Of a stretch of 35,938 nucleotides of DNA, positions 6,679 through 18,005 are shown piece by piece. The translations under genes were made by a program, and so were the position numbers. The notes beneath the pieces were generated by a model that was given only the letters and a program-made list of their open reading frames with translations, had not been told where the DNA came from and searched no databases. The DNA is from an uncultured Chlorobiaceae bacterium (lineage in GTDB: Bacteria > Bacteroidota > Chlorobiia > Chlorobiales > Chlorobiaceae): the NCBI GenBank assembly GCA_903939765.1, contig CAJAIK010000083.1:1-35938 (forward strand), given 5' to 3'. Each line of letters starts with the position of its first letter. Within the stretch, counting starts at the first letter, position 1.

Positions 6679-8714
6679 ATGACCAGCAGGAGACCGGGAG
6701 ACCCGGCGATCGGGAGTTTGGCAAGCGGCTGGGTATTGTCGTTGCTCTTTTTTCGATCTTTATTGTCGCTATTATCGGGATGCTGCTCAGTATTCAGGTG
6801 GTCAATGCCGGGAAATACCACCAAAAAGCGGCGAAACAGTATGAGCGGGTGGTCACTGAACGTGCCCAGCGGGGAGCTATTCTCGATCGCCATTCCCGTA
6901 TGCTTGCCGAAAGTATCGAATCCATCTCCTTCTATGCTGATCCTGTGATTGTCCGCAACACTCCTCTGTTTGATAAAAACGGTAAGCCGGTAAAGTTCAG
7001 GAAAAGTAATAAACAGAAAACATACGATAATTCCGGTGCTGTTGCCACTCTGTTTTCCAGGTATCTGGGCTCCGACAGGTCGGTTTGTCTTCAGCAACTG
7101 AGCCGCCACAAAGGAGTTGCGGTGCTTGGCCGCAAAATACCTGTTGCAAAGGCATTGCCGCTGATGCAGCTTATGCAGAAAAAAATTCCCGGCGTATGGT
7201 ATGATCGCCAGCAGCAGCGTTATTATCTGAATGTTGCGGCTCAGGTTATCGGCTCTATCGGGAGCGCATCAAGCGAAATATGGGGAAGCAGCGGTCTCGA
7301 ATTGCAGCTCGACAAGGAGTTAAGAGGTCGTGACGGTACGAGAATTTTTCAGAGATCGGCTACGGGCATCCGTTATCCGTCGCCCGATGCCGAGCAGCAG
7401 GATGCGATAAAAGGCAATACGGTACAGTTGACTATCGACGGGAATATTCAAAGTATTGTTGAAGACGAACTTGCCAAGGCGGTCAATACGTTCAATGCGG
7501 ATGCGGCGTCAAGTATTGTTATGGATGTTCGTACCGGAGAGATTCTTGCCATGGCCAATAATCCCTCATTTGATCTGAATCAGAGATCGACATGGACTCG
7601 CCAGAATTCGCGAAACCGCGCGGTGACAGAAATGTACGAACCCGGATCAACATTCAAACTGGTCATGGCTGCTGGAGCAACGGAAGTCCTGCATAGAAAA
7701 GCTGATGACAAGGTGTTCGCCAATAATGGGGTTATGCCTATCTATAATCTCAAGATCCGCGATCATGAGCCTTACGGTACCATCACATTCCGTGAGGCTA
7801 TCATGTTTTCAAGCAATATTGTCGCAGCCAAGACGGCTATGGAGATCGGGCGTGAGCAGTTCAATGCCTATACAAGAAATTTCGGGTTTGGAAAGAGAAC
7901 CGGTGTTGGACTTGTTGGTGAAGCACCGGGACTTGTCAGGCAGCTTTCGCATTGGGATCGTACCACGCTTCCCTGGATGGGTTACGGCTATCAGGTTATG
8001 GCCACCCCACTGCAGACGTTGCAGGCCTATGCGGCAATTGCCAATGATGGCGATTTAATGAAGCCATACATCATCAAAAGGGTTACTGATGCTGACGGTC
8101 AGGTTGTTCGGGAGTGCTCTCCCGAAAAAGTCCGGCGAGTGGTTTCCGCAGAGACGGCGAGATATCTCGGGAAGGAGTATTTTAAGGCTGTTGTTGACAG
8201 TGGAACGGCAAAAAATGCGGCGGTTCCAGGTGTGACCGTTGCTGGCAAGACCGGAACGGCGAGGCGTGCTGCAGGAGGTTCGTATGCCAATCCGGTTTAT
8301 GTCTCTTCATTTGTCGGCTATTTTCCGGTAGAGACTCCCCGTTATGCGATTATCGTAATTGTTGAAAACCCCAAGACGGCTTATTATGCGGCCACGGTTG
8401 CGGCTCCGGTTTTTTCCGGCATAGCATCAAGAATCATTGCCTGCTCCGAAGAGATGCAGAAAAACCTTGCTATCCGTTCTACGGAGAGGTCGCTTCTTGA
8501 TTCGATTGTGACGGTGGTCGTGCCCGAACTTCGGGGGTTTAAGGGACGTGATGCCCAGCGTCTGTTGAAATGGCTCAATCTGGAGATGGATTATTCAGGA
8601 GATTTTGATGGGGTTGTTGTTCGCCAGAGCATTGCTCCCGGCAGCAGGGTTGTAAATAAAAAAGTGATAAGGGTGGCGCTTGCTCTACAAAACATTAACA
8701 GAAAATCCCCATGA
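6675..8714 (+). CDS. ftsI: Septal peptidoglycan transpeptidase FtsI (PBP3), class B PBP with PASTA domain
   Basis: A 679-aa class B penicillin-binding protein that cross-links septal peptidoglycan. It has an N-terminal membrane helix (residues about 19-41), a dimerisation domain from about residue 60, and a transpeptidase domain with all three active-site motifs: STFK at 325-328 (nucleophile Ser325), SSN at 379-381 and KTGT at 525-528. Residues about 611-675 (VVPELRGFKGRDAQ onward) form one PASTA domain, as in Spo-VD/Pbp2x-type proteins rather than E. coli FtsI. It overlaps ftsL and murE by 4 bp each, which points to one coupled operon. Confidence 0.95.
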   Translation: MNDQQETGRPGDREFGKRLGIVVALFSIFIVAIIGMLLSIQVVNAGKYHQKAAKQYERVVTERAQRGAILDRHSRMLAESIESISFYADPVIVRNTPLFDKNGKPVKFRKSNKQKTYDNSGAVATLFSRYLGSDRSVCLQQLSRHKGVAVLGRKIPVAKALPLMQLMQKKIPGVWYDRQQQRYYLNVAAQVIGSIGSASSEIWGSSGLELQLDKELRGRDGTRIFQRSATGIRYPSPDAEQQDAIKGNTVQLTIDGNIQSIVEDELAKAVNTFNADAASSIVMDVRTGEILAMANNPSFDLNQRSTWTRQNSRNRAVTEMYEPGSTFKLVMAAGATEVLHRKADDKVFANNGVMPIYNLKIRDHEPYGTITFREAIMFSSNIVAAKTAMEIGREQFNAYTRNFGFGKRTGVGLVGEAPGLVRQLSHWDRTTLPWMGYGYQVMATPLQTLQAYAAIANDGDLMKPYIIKRVTDADGQVVRECSPEKVRRVVSAETARYLGKEYFKAVVDSGTAKNAAVPGVTVAGKTGTARRAAGGSYANPVYVSSFVGYFPVETPRYAIIVIVENPKTAYYAATVAAPVFSGIASRIIACSEEMQKNLAIRSTERSLLDSIVTVVVPELRGFKGRDAQRLLKWLNLEMDYSGDFDGVVVRQSIAPGSRVVNKKVIRVALALQNINRKSP

Positions 8715-10270
8715 TGGTGTCAGGAGAGCGTACCGAGGGGGTGCAACTGGAGGAGTTGCTCAAAGGAGTTGCCTGTTTGGCGATTGCTGGAAAAAGCAGC
8801 CTCCGTGGCTTGATTCACCAGGTTACCAGTGATTCGCGAGAGGTTTGTTTCGGCTCGCTTTTTGTTGCCGTAAAAGGCTATTGTGACGATGGCTCCCGTT
8901 TTATCAGCAGCGCTATAGAGAGAGGAGCTGTGGCGGTTATCTGTGAGGAGTTTCCGACAGATATTTCCACCTCATGCTGCTATATAAAGGTATCTGATGC
9001 ACGAAAGGCACTTGCTGAGGCGGCCCGGATTTTTTATGGAAATGCTTCCGATCAGTTGCTGGTTATCGGCGTTACCGGTACCAACGGCAAGACAACGACA
9101 GCAAAACTGATAACGGCAATGTTCAACGCCGGCGGTATTCCTGCCGGTTATATCGGGACCAATCTTTGCAAAATCGGAGAGCTTGATATTCCGCTTGACC
9201 GTACCACTCCCGAGGCTCACGGGCTGCACGCCCTCTTCCGCAAGATGGTGGATGCGGGATGCCGGGCGGCAGTGATGGAGGTTTCCTCTCACGCCCTGGT
9301 GCTGCAGAGGGTCTTTGGCATCCGCTTTCATGCGGCACTGTTTACCAACCTGACACGGGAGCATCTTGACTTTCATGTATCCATGGAGGAGTACGCTGCT
9401 GCCAAGCAGCGACTCTTTGACCAGCTTTCTCCTGAAGGGTTTGCGGTATTCAATAGTGATGATCCCTTGGCCGCGCAGATGGCTGATCGCGTAGCTTATG
9501 AAAAAATATATTGTTGTACGTTACGTAAAGGGACTCCGCCCGCTTTCCCGCACAGCAGGATTTTTGAGGCAGATATTCTTGAAAGCACTCTTGCGTCGAG
9601 CACGGTAGCCCTCTATTTTCCTGATACGGTTATGACGGTGAAGGTCGGCCTTCCGGGACACTTCAATGTCATGAATGTGCTTGAAGCTGCGGCCATCGGT
9701 AACGGCATGGGGCTCGGTTCCGAAGAGATCTGCAGCTCACTCTCCGCGATATCCACGGTTGAGGGGCGTATGGAAAGAGTTGGTGAGAGTAGTCAGGGAT
9801 GGTGTGCGTTTGTTGATTATGCACATACTCCGGATGCACTGCTCAAGGTGCTCGAAGTTTTGCGCCAACTCAAGCCTGAGGGATCACGTCTTGTCGTGGT
9901 TTTCGGGTGTGGCGGCAACAGGGACCGCAGCAAGCGTTCAGAAATGGGCCGAATTGCTTCCGAAATAGCCGATGAGGTTATCATTACCTCTGACAATCCC
10001 CGCAACGAAGAGCCAGAGGGAATTCTTGATGAAATTGAGCGAGGTATTACCGGTGATCATTATATGAGGATCTCCGATCGTGCGGAAGCTATCAGACGGG
10101 CGGTTTTGATGCTTAAAAAGGGAGATGTTCTTCTTGTTGCAGGAAAAGGGCACGAAAAGTATCAGGAGATTGCAGGACGGAAACATTATTTTTCAGATCA
10201 GGAGCTTATTAAAACATATATGCAGGAAAACATATCCGGACATCCGGAGAAGGAGTGTGTGTGCAGGTAA
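8711..10270 (+). CDS. murE: UDP-N-acetylmuramoyl-L-alanyl-D-glutamate--2,6-diaminopimelate ligase
   Basis: A 519-aa Mur ligase adding the third stem-peptide residue in the cytosol at the expense of ATP. The P-loop GTNGKTTT is at residues 123-130, Lys232 in AAKQRLF is the likely carbamylated lysine, and the Mur-ligase VDYAHTPD motif is near 368-375. DNPR at 428-431 is the signature for meso-diaminopimelate rather than lysine, which predicts Gram-negative A1-gamma type peptidoglycan. It overlaps ftsI by 4 bp and runs into murF by about 10 bp. Confidence 0.96.
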   Translation: MMVSGERTEGVQLEELLKGVACLAIAGKSSLRGLIHQVTSDSREVCFGSLFVAVKGYCDDGSRFISSAIERGAVAVICEEFPTDISTSCCYIKVSDARKALAEAARIFYGNASDQLLVIGVTGTNGKTTTAKLITAMFNAGGIPAGYIGTNLCKIGELDIPLDRTTPEAHGLHALFRKMVDAGCRAAVMEVSSHALVLQRVFGIRFHAALFTNLTREHLDFHVSMEEYAAAKQRLFDQLSPEGFAVFNSDDPLAAQMADRVAYEKIYCCTLRKGTPPAFPHSRIFEADILESTLASSTVALYFPDTVMTVKVGLPGHFNVMNVLEAAAIGNGMGLGSEEICSSLSAISTVEGRMERVGESSQGWCAFVDYAHTPDALLKVLEVLRQLKPEGSRLVVVFGCGGNRDRSKRSEMGRIASEIADEVIITSDNPRNEEPEGILDEIERGITGDHYMRISDRAEAIRRAVLMLKKGDVLLVAGKGHEKYQEIAGRKHYFSDQELIKTYMQENISGHPEKECVCR

Positions 10271-11706
10271 GGGTGAAAGGCGTGTTGACGATTGATGATT
10301 TCCGTAACGTTGGTGAGGTGGTCGCCGGGGCGCCCCATGGTGTGCCCCTGCAACCACCGTGGGAGATTGCATCGCCTGTCGTGGTCATTGATTCAAGAGA
10401 GGTGACAGGTGGTGAAATTTTTATCGCCTTGAAGGGTGAGAATGCGGACGGACATGGCTTTATTGGCACGGTGTTTGAAAAGGGTGCATGTTGGGCAATG
10501 GTAAGTCGTCAATGGTATGAGGCGCAGGGTTCTGTTGAGCCACCGCCTGGCAAGGGGTTTATTGTTACCGATGACCCTGTTGCCGGGTTGCAGCAGCTTG
10601 CCACGATTTACAGGAGCAAATTTTCCATTCCTGTTGTGGCTATCGGGGGCAGTAATGGAAAGACCACAACGAAGGAGATGGTTGCGTCGGTACTGGGAAG
10701 AGGGTTCAAGGTTCAGATGAGCCAGGGCAATAAAAACAACCATCTTGGGGTTCCGCTGACACTGTTGCAACTTCGTCATGACACCGATATCGCCGTTGTC
10801 GAGGTGGGCATTAATCATCCCGGAGAGATGGAATTGCTTGCCCGTATCGCCAGGCCGACCCATGCTCTCCTGACCAATATCGGCCATGAGCATCTGGAAT
10901 TTCTGCTTGATCTTGACGGGGTTGCCAAGGCTGAAACACAGCTTTTCGACTATCTGCGCCAGAATGGCGGTACCGCCTTTGTCAATACAGATGATTCACG
11001 GCTCTGCAAGGCTGCCGCAGGGCTGGAGAAGTCGGTCAGTTATGGAGTTGCAAATAGTTTGGGAAATAGCTGTTGGGCTCGGGAGATTTCGGTAAACACG
11101 GCAGGCACGCTCTCTTTTCTTTTATGTTCCTCGGCCGGGACTGAGTCGGTTAGTCTGAACTTTACAGGGAAGCATAATGTCTTCAATGCCATTGCCGCCG
11201 CCGCCGTCGGGCAGCATTTTGGACTTTCACTCTCTCAGATCCGGGTGGGACTTGAGCGTCTTGCTCCTGCTCCTGGATGGAAACGGCTTGAGGTCATAGA
11301 CTCATGCGGTCTGAAAATCCTCAATGATACATACAATGCCAATTCAGACTCAATGCGCGGTGCGATTGACGCCCTTTGTGATATTCCCTGTACCGGTAAA
11401 AGGGTTGCCGTTCTGGGTGATATGCTTGAACTTGGAGTGGCCGGAGAGGCTCAGCATGAGGCAATCGGCCGTTATATCAAAAAAAGCTCGGTTGACGTGT
11501 TGTTTACTTTTGGAGAGAAGGCCTTGATTATTGGCCGTGAGGCTCCGGAACTTTTTCAGGGCCATTTCGAGTGCCGTGAAAAACTTCTTGCAGCATTACT
11601 CTGCGTGTTGGAGGCGGGTGATACACTGCTTTTTAAAGGATCCAGGGGAATGAAGCTTGAGCAGGTTGTTGATGCGCTCATCAATGCAAGAACCATAACC
11701 AGATAA
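10261..11706 (+). CDS. murF: UDP-N-acetylmuramoyl-tripeptide--D-alanyl-D-alanine ligase
   Basis: A 481-aa Mur ligase that adds D-Ala-D-Ala to complete UDP-MurNAc-pentapeptide. It has the N-terminal MurF substrate domain ([15 protein letters not shown]), the P-loop [26 protein letters not shown], and the C-terminal [10 protein letters not shown] and GDMLELG motifs. The GTG start at 10261 is inferred: GGAG at 10252-10255 is spaced correctly from it, and an in-frame GTG at 10255 would overlap that ribosome-binding site. No ddl gene is present in the cluster, so the D-Ala-D-Ala supplier is elsewhere. Confidence 0.95.
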   Translation: MQVRVKGVLTIDDFRNVGEVVAGAPHGVPLQPPWEIASPVVVIDSREVTGGEIFIALKGENADGHGFIGTVFEKGACWAMVSRQWYEAQGSVEPPPGKGFIVTDDPVAGLQQLATIYRSKFSIPVVAIGGSNGKTTTKEMVASVLGRGFKVQMSQGNKNNHLGVPLTLLQLRHDTDIAVVEVGINHPGEMELLARIARPTHALLTNIGHEHLEFLLDLDGVAKAETQLFDYLRQNGGTAFVNTDDSRLCKAAAGLEKSVSYGVANSLGNSCWAREISVNTAGTLSFLLCSSAGTESVSLNFTGKHNVFNAIAAAAVGQHFGLSLSQIRVGLERLAPAPGWKRLEVIDSCGLKILNDTYNANSDSMRGAIDALCDIPCTGKRVAVLGDMLELGVAGEAQHEAIGRYIKKSSVDVLFTFGEKALIIGREAPELFQGHFECREKLLAALLCVLEAGDTLLFKGSRGMKLEQVVDALINARTITR

Positions 11707-11716
11707 GAAATACGGA

Positions 11717-12823
11717 ATGCTTTATTATTTGTTGAAATATATCGATGATCTTTTTGATCCTCCGGGACTTCATGTCATTGAGTATCTGACCTTCAGGGCA
11801 AGTGCTGCAGGGATTACGGCATTGCTGATTATCCTTTTTGCTGGCCCGGGATTTATCAGATACCTGAAAGCAAGGTTCATTGAGCCGATCAAGGAGGAAG
11901 CGCCTCCGGAGCATAAAAAGAAAAAAGCGCTGCCCACAATGGGAGGGGTGCTTATCATTTTTTCCATTGAGATTTCGGTGCTGCTCTGGTCGAAATTCAC
12001 TGATCCGCATGTCTGGCTGATCATGCTTGCCATTCTCTGGATGGGCGTCATTGGTCTTATTGATGATTACCGAAAGGTTGTTCTGAAAATCAAGGGTGGG
12101 CTTTCGGCTCGATACAAACTGATCGGGCAGTTCTCTCTGGGCTTGGTGGTTGGTCTGTATACCTGGTTTGATCCTGCTTTTTCTGTACTGCTGTCTACGA
12201 CAACGGTCCCTTTTTTCAAGCATCTGACCCTTGATTACGGTTATTTTTATATTCCAATCGTCATCTTTATTATCACCGCCGTATCGAATGCGGTTAATCT
12301 GACCGACGGGCTTGACGGTCTTGCTGCCGGAAGTTCGGCCATTGTGGTCATGGGTCTTGGCGGTTTTTCCTATCTGGCAGGAAATGCAGTGTATGCAGTA
12401 TACCTGAACATTCCATTTATTCCCGGTGGTGGTGAAATTGCTGTAGTATGCATCGCAATTGTCATGGCGTGTGTGGGCTTTTTATGGTTCAACTCCAATC
12501 CGGCAGAGATCATCATGGGCGATACCGGATCCCTTGCCCTTGGCAGTGCGATTGCTGTCATTGCGCTTTTGATCAAGCAGGAACTGCTTCTGCCCTTGAT
12601 TGCCGGGATATTTTTTCTTGAAACGCTCTCTGTGTCTCTTCAGGTCCTCTATTTCAAGTACACGAAAATGAGGTACGGTCAGGGCCGGAGGATTTTTTTG
12701 ATGGCGCCTCTTCATCACCATTTTCAGTTGAAAGGGTGGGCTGAACAGAAGATTGTGATCAGGTTCTGGATTTTGACCATTCTTTTTTTTCTTGCCAGTC
12801 TCATGACCTTAAAACTCAGATAA
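11717..12823 (+). CDS. mraY: Phospho-N-acetylmuramoyl-pentapeptide transferase MraY
   Basis: A 368-aa integral membrane enzyme, with about ten hydrophobic helices, that transfers phospho-MurNAc-pentapeptide to undecaprenyl phosphate to form lipid I. Signature acidic motifs are DDYRK at 116-120 and NLTDGLDGL at 194-202. The late cytoplasmic histidine loop HHHFQLKGW precedes the last helix. The length matches the family. It lies 10 bp after murF and 7 bp before murD. The charged [14 protein letters not shown] segment (residues 64-77) is the first cytoplasmic loop typical of MraY. Confidence 0.97.
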   Translation: MLYYLLKYIDDLFDPPGLHVIEYLTFRASAAGITALLIILFAGPGFIRYLKARFIEPIKEEAPPEHKKKKALPTMGGVLIIFSIEISVLLWSKFTDPHVWLIMLAILWMGVIGLIDDYRKVVLKIKGGLSARYKLIGQFSLGLVVGLYTWFDPAFSVLLSTTTVPFFKHLTLDYGYFYIPIVIFIITAVSNAVNLTDGLDGLAAGSSAIVVMGLGGFSYLAGNAVYAVYLNIPFIPGGGEIAVVCIAIVMACVGFLWFNSNPAEIIMGDTGSLALGSAIAVIALLIKQELLLPLIAGIFFLETLSVSLQVLYFKYTKMRYGQGRRIFLMAPLHHHFQLKGWAEQKIVIRFWILTILFFLASLMTLKLR

Positions 12824-12830
12824 GAGCGAC

Positions 12831-14228
12831 ATGGATCTAACGGGTAAAAAAGTATCGGTCATTGGTGCAGGGAAAAGCGGAATGGCTGCAGCGGAACTGC
12901 TCTGTCGTAAAGGTGCGAAGGTGCTGGTCAGCGAATTTGGAAGAATAGGTGCAGTTGATCTGTTGCGTCTCAGGGAGATGCCGCTCTCCTTTGAACAGGA
13001 GGGCCATTCGGCGCGGGTGTACGAGGCTGATTTTTGTGTCCTTAGCCCGGGCATTCCACCCCATGCCGAAGTTGTTACAACCATGCAGGCAAAGGGAATT
13101 CCTCTTTATAGTGAGATTGAGATAGCAAGTTGGTTCTGCAAGGCAAGGATTGTCGGGATTACCGGTACGGATGGAAAAACCACGACATCGACACTGGTTC
13201 ATCGTATCTGTGAGGAGGATGGCCTCCGGCAAGGATATCGGGCGTTCAGTGTCGGCAATATAGGAGTGCCGTTTTCTTCGATGGTTTCTGATATGAACAT
13301 CGGTGACGTTGCGGTTGTCGAGTTGAGCAGTTACCAGTTGGAGCGCTCCCCCACGTTCAGGCCGGATGTTGCTGTTATTACGAACATTACTCCAGACCAC
13401 CTCGATCGTTACGGCGGAGATATGAACAGTTATGCGGCTGCAAAATTCAGCATTTATGCCAACCAGAGGGCAGTTGATACGCTGGTCTGTAATGGTGATG
13501 ATCCGCTGCTCAGGGAACATTTTATTGATGGTATGGAGCGTTTTCCATTCAGGATTGTACCGTTTGGCATGGATTTGGTCTTTGAAGCAAAGCAGGCCTC
13601 TTGTATCGTTGTTCTTGAGGGCGACGCCCTGTGTGTCCGCACGGTTGACGGGGATGACCGTGTTATTGAGACATCAGAGTTTCTGAAAAACAGTTTTCGC
13701 GGTCGCCATAATATCTCTAACGTGCTTGCGGCGGTTGCTGTAGCAAGGGCATTGGGCATCGACAATGACGTGGTTCGCCGGGTACTCAGGGAGTTCAGGG
13801 GGGTTGAGCATCGTCAGGAGTATGTTTTGACCATCAACGGGGCTGATTGGGTCAATGATTCAAAGGCGACCAATATCAATGCCATGCGTCAGGCGCTTGA
13901 AGCGCTTCCAGGTACGGCGATACTTATTGCTGGAGGAAGGGATAAAGGAAATGATTACGCGTCGATTACGGAGCTTGTCCGAAAAAAAGTATCTTTGATC
14001 ATCGCTATCGGCGAATCACGTGGAAAGATAACCGCAGCTTTTAAGGAAGTTGTGCCTGTTGAAGCGGTGGCGACATTGAATGATGCTGTTTTATTTGCAC
14101 ATAATGCTGTCAGGCCCGGTCAGACAGTGCTTTTTTCACCCGGGTGTGCAAGCTTTGATATGTTTAACAATTTCGAGGATCGCGGCATGCAGTTTAAACA
14201 ATGTGTCCATCAGTTATCACCATGCTGA
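12831..14228 (+). CDS. murD: UDP-N-acetylmuramoyl-L-alanine--D-glutamate ligase
   Basis: A 465-aa Mur ligase that adds D-glutamate to UDP-MurNAc-L-Ala. The N-terminal Rossmann-like domain begins VSVIGAGKSGMAAAELL, followed by the P-loop GITGTDGKTTT, ELSSYQLE, ITPDHLDRY, and the C-terminal WVNDSKATN and AGGRDKG motifs. The P-loop reads GTDGKTT where many MurD proteins have GTNGKTT, a mild variant. Its last 7 bp overlap the chosen ftsW start. Confidence 0.96.
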   Translation: MDLTGKKVSVIGAGKSGMAAAELLCRKGAKVLVSEFGRIGAVDLLRLREMPLSFEQEGHSARVYEADFCVLSPGIPPHAEVVTTMQAKGIPLYSEIEIASWFCKARIVGITGTDGKTTTSTLVHRICEEDGLRQGYRAFSVGNIGVPFSSMVSDMNIGDVAVVELSSYQLERSPTFRPDVAVITNITPDHLDRYGGDMNSYAAAKFSIYANQRAVDTLVCNGDDPLLREHFIDGMERFPFRIVPFGMDLVFEAKQASCIVVLEGDALCVRTVDGDDRVIETSEFLKNSFRGRHNISNVLAAVAVARALGIDNDVVRRVLREFRGVEHRQEYVLTINGADWVNDSKATNINAMRQALEALPGTAILIAGGRDKGNDYASITELVRKKVSLIIAIGESRGKITAAFKEVVPVEAVATLNDAVLFAHNAVRPGQTVLFSPGCASFDMFNNFEDRGMQFKQCVHQLSPC

Positions 14229-15427
14229 ATACGGATTACATTCCGGAGCCTGCGGAAGTTTCCACACAAAGCGACCGTTCACAGCAGTCGGGAAGGGATG
14301 GTGTAGTCGGAAAGCTTCTGGTACTGATTGTCGCCATTCTCATGAGCGTAGGCGTTGTTGTGGTCTATAGCAGCGGAGCGGGATGGGCGGTCACGAAGTA
14401 CTCAAGCTCCGAGTATTTTTTGTGGCGCCAGATTGTTTTTTCTTTGTTCGGAATCGGCACGGTGCTCGTTGTGGCCCAGCTTGACTATCATGTATTCTGG
14501 AAAACCAGCAAAATCATTCTTTTTGCCAGTATTCTGCTTTTGATGCTTCTTTTTGCCATGAAGGTGGTCGGCCTTATTTCTGGAGCTGCACGCTGGATAG
14601 GTTTTGGTCCGCTCAAATTTCAGGTATCTGATTTTGCCAAATATGCTGTTATCTTTCACTTTTCAAGACTCATCAGCGAAAAACAGGGATATATAAAGGA
14701 TCTTTATAATTCCTATTATCCCATGCTCCTCCTTTTGCTGGTCGTCGTATCCCTTGTGGCTATTGAGCCGAATTTCAGTACGGCATCGCTTATTGCCATT
14801 ACAGGTTTTACACTTATGTTTATCGGGGGTGTCAGTATTCGCCATCTCATGGCTACCGGATTGCTGCTCATTCCTCTGGCTGGGGTTTTTGCCATCGCCG
14901 CACCGTACCGGCTTGCCCGTTTGCTTTCGTTTACCAGCGGAAATGAAAAAGGGGCTACGTATCAGGTTACGCAGGCATTGCTTGGCTTGGGGAACGGGGG
15001 GTTGTTGGGCCTCGGTATCGGGGCCAGCAAGCAGAGGGAGCTCTATCTTCCACTTTCTTATAACGACTTTGTTTTTGTTGTTATAGGTGAGGAGTACGGG
15101 TTTGTTGGCGCGCTTGTCGTCATTGCTCTTTTTGCGGGATTTTTAGTTTGCGGCCTTATTATCGCCAAACATGCGCCCGATAATTTTGGTAAATATGTTG
15201 CCACCGGGGTTACGATGGCCATCTCTCTTTTTGCCTTTGTCAATATTGCGGTTGCCTGTCACCTGCTTCCGACGACCGGTGTTGCGCTCCCTTTTATCAG
15301 CTATGGAGGTACAGCGCTCCTTTTTAACTCTCTCGGAGTCGGGATTCTTATGAGTATATCAGGGTACAAAAGCCCGGTGCCTGAAAAAGGTATTCGGTCC
15401 AACGTCATGGAAGGGAGGAGAGTATGA
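14222..15427 (+). CDS. ftsW: Septal peptidoglycan glycosyltransferase FtsW (SEDS family)
   Basis: A polytopic SEDS protein of 401 aa with a 35-residue cytoplasmic N-terminus and about ten transmembrane helices. SEDS proteins polymerise lipid II with their cognate class B PBP, here FtsI. Typical features are [19 protein letters not shown] (including the conserved Q-S/D-F region), the long periplasmic loop with [35 protein letters not shown], and the C-terminal [12 protein letters not shown]. The ATG at 14222 gives a 7-bp overlap with murD; an earlier ATG at 14201 is possible. The stop overlaps murG by 4 bp. Confidence 0.95.
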   Translation: MLNTDYIPEPAEVSTQSDRSQQSGRDGVVGKLLVLIVAILMSVGVVVVYSSGAGWAVTKYSSSEYFLWRQIVFSLFGIGTVLVVAQLDYHVFWKTSKIILFASILLLMLLFAMKVVGLISGAARWIGFGPLKFQVSDFAKYAVIFHFSRLISEKQGYIKDLYNSYYPMLLLLLVVVSLVAIEPNFSTASLIAITGFTLMFIGGVSIRHLMATGLLLIPLAGVFAIAAPYRLARLLSFTSGNEKGATYQVTQALLGLGNGGLLGLGIGASKQRELYLPLSYNDFVFVVIGEEYGFVGALVVIALFAGFLVCGLIIAKHAPDNFGKYVATGVTMAISLFAFVNIAVACHLLPTTGVALPFISYGGTALLFNSLGVGILMSISGYKSPVPEKGIRSNVMEGRRV

Positions 15428-16521
15428 ACGTGCTCTTTGCTGGTGGCGGGACGGGAGGTCATTTATATCCGGCCGTAGCTATGGCTGAAGAGCTCCGGAA
15501 ACTGGGGCCGGATGCAGGTATTTCTTTTGCTGGTACGAACAGTGGCATTGAGGCGACCGAAGTGCCAAGACTTGGTTACCGGTTGCATCTTATTCCTGTC
15601 AGAGGTTTAAAAAGAGGACGCTCGCTTGCAGCTCTGCTGGCAAATGTCGGTGTTGTCGCTGATTTTGTTGCGGCTCTGGGAGGTGCAGTTGCCCTTATCA
15701 GCAGGGAAGCTCCTGATGTTGTTGTCGGTACAGGGGGATTTGTCAGTGCCCCACTGCTGCTTGCGGCTCAACTTATGGGAAAAAAAACACTTATTCAGGA
15801 GCAAAATGCATTTCCAGGTGTAACGACAAAACTCCTTGCCGCGCTGGCCAGTGAGGTGCATCTTTCGTTTGAGGAGGCGCGCAGGTTTATAAGAAAAAAA
15901 GAGCAGATTTTTGTGTCCGGTAATCCTGCACGCTCGTTTGAGTTGCAGCACTCCGCGGCGGCAAGGGCCCGGTTCTCTCTGCATGAAGCGCGTCCAACTC
16001 TTCTTGTTTTTGGAGGAAGTCGTGGTGCGCGCTCAATAAACAATGCGGTGCTTGAGGGGCTTCCGGCCATTATGGAATCAGCAAATCTGATATGGCAGAC
16101 CGGATCGCTCGATTTTGAACGTATAAACAGTCAGGTTAAGCGCTCCCCTTATCTATGGATTTCTCCGTACATTGCGGAGATGGGATCGGCTTACAGTGCG
16201 GCTGATCTTGTTTTGTGCCGGGCAGGCGCATCATCCATTGCCGAGCTGACCAATCTTGGAAAGCCTTCGGTTCTCGTTCCTTACCCTTACGCAACCGGCG
16301 ACCATCAGCGTCATAATGCACGGGCGCTTGTTACGAGCGGGGCATCCATGCTGATTGAGGATGACCGTCTTGGTCAGCAGGCCTCAATAGACGGGATTCT
16401 TGAGTTGCTGCATGATAGTGAGAAGCTTGGAGATATGGGAGCTGCTTCCCGGAAACTGGCATATCCTGATGCAGCTCGTCAGCTTGCTTTGCGAATCGTC
16501 GGCCTTGCAAAATTTTATTAA
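15424..16521 (+). CDS. murG: UDP-GlcNAc:lipid I N-acetylglucosaminyltransferase MurG
   Basis: A 365-aa GT-B glycosyltransferase (GT28) that converts lipid I to lipid II at the inner face of the membrane. The N-terminal glycine loop [18 protein letters not shown] (residues 7-24) is present, as are the second-domain [13 protein letters not shown] loop and the donor-site segment [24 protein letters not shown]. The start ATG at 15424 overlaps the ftsW stop (ATGA) and follows a strong GGGAGGAG ribosome-binding site. Confidence 0.97.
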   Translation: MNVLFAGGGTGGHLYPAVAMAEELRKLGPDAGISFAGTNSGIEATEVPRLGYRLHLIPVRGLKRGRSLAALLANVGVVADFVAALGGAVALISREAPDVVVGTGGFVSAPLLLAAQLMGKKTLIQEQNAFPGVTTKLLAALASEVHLSFEEARRFIRKKEQIFVSGNPARSFELQHSAAARARFSLHEARPTLLVFGGSRGARSINNAVLEGLPAIMESANLIWQTGSLDFERINSQVKRSPYLWISPYIAEMGSAYSAADLVLCRAGASSIAELTNLGKPSVLVPYPYATGDHQRHNARALVTSGASMLIEDDRLGQQASIDGILELLHDSEKLGDMGAASRKLAYPDAARQLALRIVGLAKFY

Positions 16522-16541
16522 GAAAGAGGATACTTACACAC

Positions 16542-17969
16542 ATGGAATTGGGGAAAACAAAAAGCGTCCACATTGTCGGGGTTGGTGGCGCAGGTATGAG
16601 TGCGATTGCCGAACTGCTTCTGAAGTCGGGGTTCAGGGTGACGGGTTCTGATCTTGCGTCTGGTGAGGTGACCGAGAAGCTTGCCGAGCACGGCGCAATA
16701 ATTTATCATGGACACCGGGCAGAGCAGGTTACGTCGAGTGATGTTGTTGTCTACTCCTCTGCAATCAGGTCAGGGGAAAACGTTGAAGTCATTGCCGCCG
16801 CAAAAGCAGGTATTCCTGTTATCAAGCGAGATGAGATGCTTGGTGAGCTCATGCGCTATAAATACGGAATATGCATTGCTGGTACGCATGGAAAAACAAC
16901 AACGACGGCCATGATTGCGACCATGCTGATTGAGTCCGGTGAGTCGCCGACAGTCATGATTGGTGGAATCTCAGACTATCTTAAAGGCAGCACCGTTGTT
17001 GGTGAGGGAAAATTTATGGTTATTGAGGCTGATGAGTATGATCGTGCTTTTTTAAAGCTTACTCCCACCATTGCGGTTATCAACAGCCTTGAGTCGGAGC
17101 ATATGGATACCTATGGCACGCTTGATGAACTGAAGCAGGCGTTTGTTACTTTTGCCAACAAAGTGCCTTTTTACGGCCGGGTGATCTGTTGTGTCGATTG
17201 GCCGGAAATCAGAACGATCATTCCATTGATGAACCGCCTTTATACCACATTTGGCATAGAGGAGCCTGCCGATGTGATGGCCTCAGACATTGTTTTTGAA
17301 AAACAGCGCACCACGTTTTCTATACAGGCTTACGGCCAGGAGTATCGTGATGTTTGCATCAATGTGCCGGGACGCCACAATGTACTCAATGCTCTGGCGG
17401 CTTTTTCGACAGGTCTTGAGCTGGGAATCATGCCTGAGCGACTGATTGCCGGCCTTGGGAGGTACAGCGGCATGAGAAGACGGTTTCAGATAAAATATGA
17501 TAATGGTCATGGACTTATGGTTGTCGATGATTATGCTCACCATCCATCAGAAGTGAAGGCAACCGTCAAAGGAGCCAAAAGTGGATGGTTGAATTCTAAA
17601 GTCGTTGCAATTTTTCAGCCGCATCTCTTTTCAAGAACAAGGGAGTTCGCGCATGAATACGGGTGGGCTCTTTCAAGGGCGGACATGGTTTATATTGCTG
17701 ATGTCTATCCTGCCCGTGAAAAGGGCGAGGATTATCCGGGAGTTAACGGGGAGCTGGTAGCTGATGCTGTCCGTAAGGCAGGCGGAAAGCATGTTGAGTT
17801 TATTGCTGATATGGAGACTCTTTTTTTATCTCTTGTGGAGTTGTGCGTCAATGGTAACCTGCTTCTTTTCATGGGTGCAGGAGATATTACCCACCTTGCA
17901 TCGAAAGTTGCTGATGTTTGCAGAAAGGGCGATGCAACGCAATGTGGCACTCTTTCAATACAGGGTTAA
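16542..17969 (+). CDS. murC: UDP-N-acetylmuramate--L-alanine ligase
   Basis: A 475-aa Mur ligase that adds the first stem residue, L-alanine, to UDP-MurNAc. It shows the N-terminal [18 protein letters not shown], the P-loop [12 protein letters not shown] (GTHGKTTT is characteristic of MurC), [10 protein letters not shown], and [12 protein letters not shown] near residues 326-337. It begins 20 bp after murG. In many bacteria murB or ddl follows murC; here ftsQ follows directly after 36 bp, so murB is elsewhere. Confidence 0.97.
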   Translation: MELGKTKSVHIVGVGGAGMSAIAELLLKSGFRVTGSDLASGEVTEKLAEHGAIIYHGHRAEQVTSSDVVVYSSAIRSGENVEVIAAAKAGIPVIKRDEMLGELMRYKYGICIAGTHGKTTTTAMIATMLIESGESPTVMIGGISDYLKGSTVVGEGKFMVIEADEYDRAFLKLTPTIAVINSLESEHMDTYGTLDELKQAFVTFANKVPFYGRVICCVDWPEIRTIIPLMNRLYTTFGIEEPADVMASDIVFEKQRTTFSIQAYGQEYRDVCINVPGRHNVLNALAAFSTGLELGIMPERLIAGLGRYSGMRRRFQIKYDNGHGLMVVDDYAHHPSEVKATVKGAKSGWLNSKVVAIFQPHLFSRTREFAHEYGWALSRADMVYIADVYPAREKGEDYPGVNGELVADAVRKAGGKHVEFIADMETLFLSLVELCVNGNLLLFMGAGDITHLASKVADVCRKGDATQCGTLSIQG

Positions 17970-18005
17970 ACGGAGTCATGAACGGATTCGAAAAAGCATT
18001 TTCTT

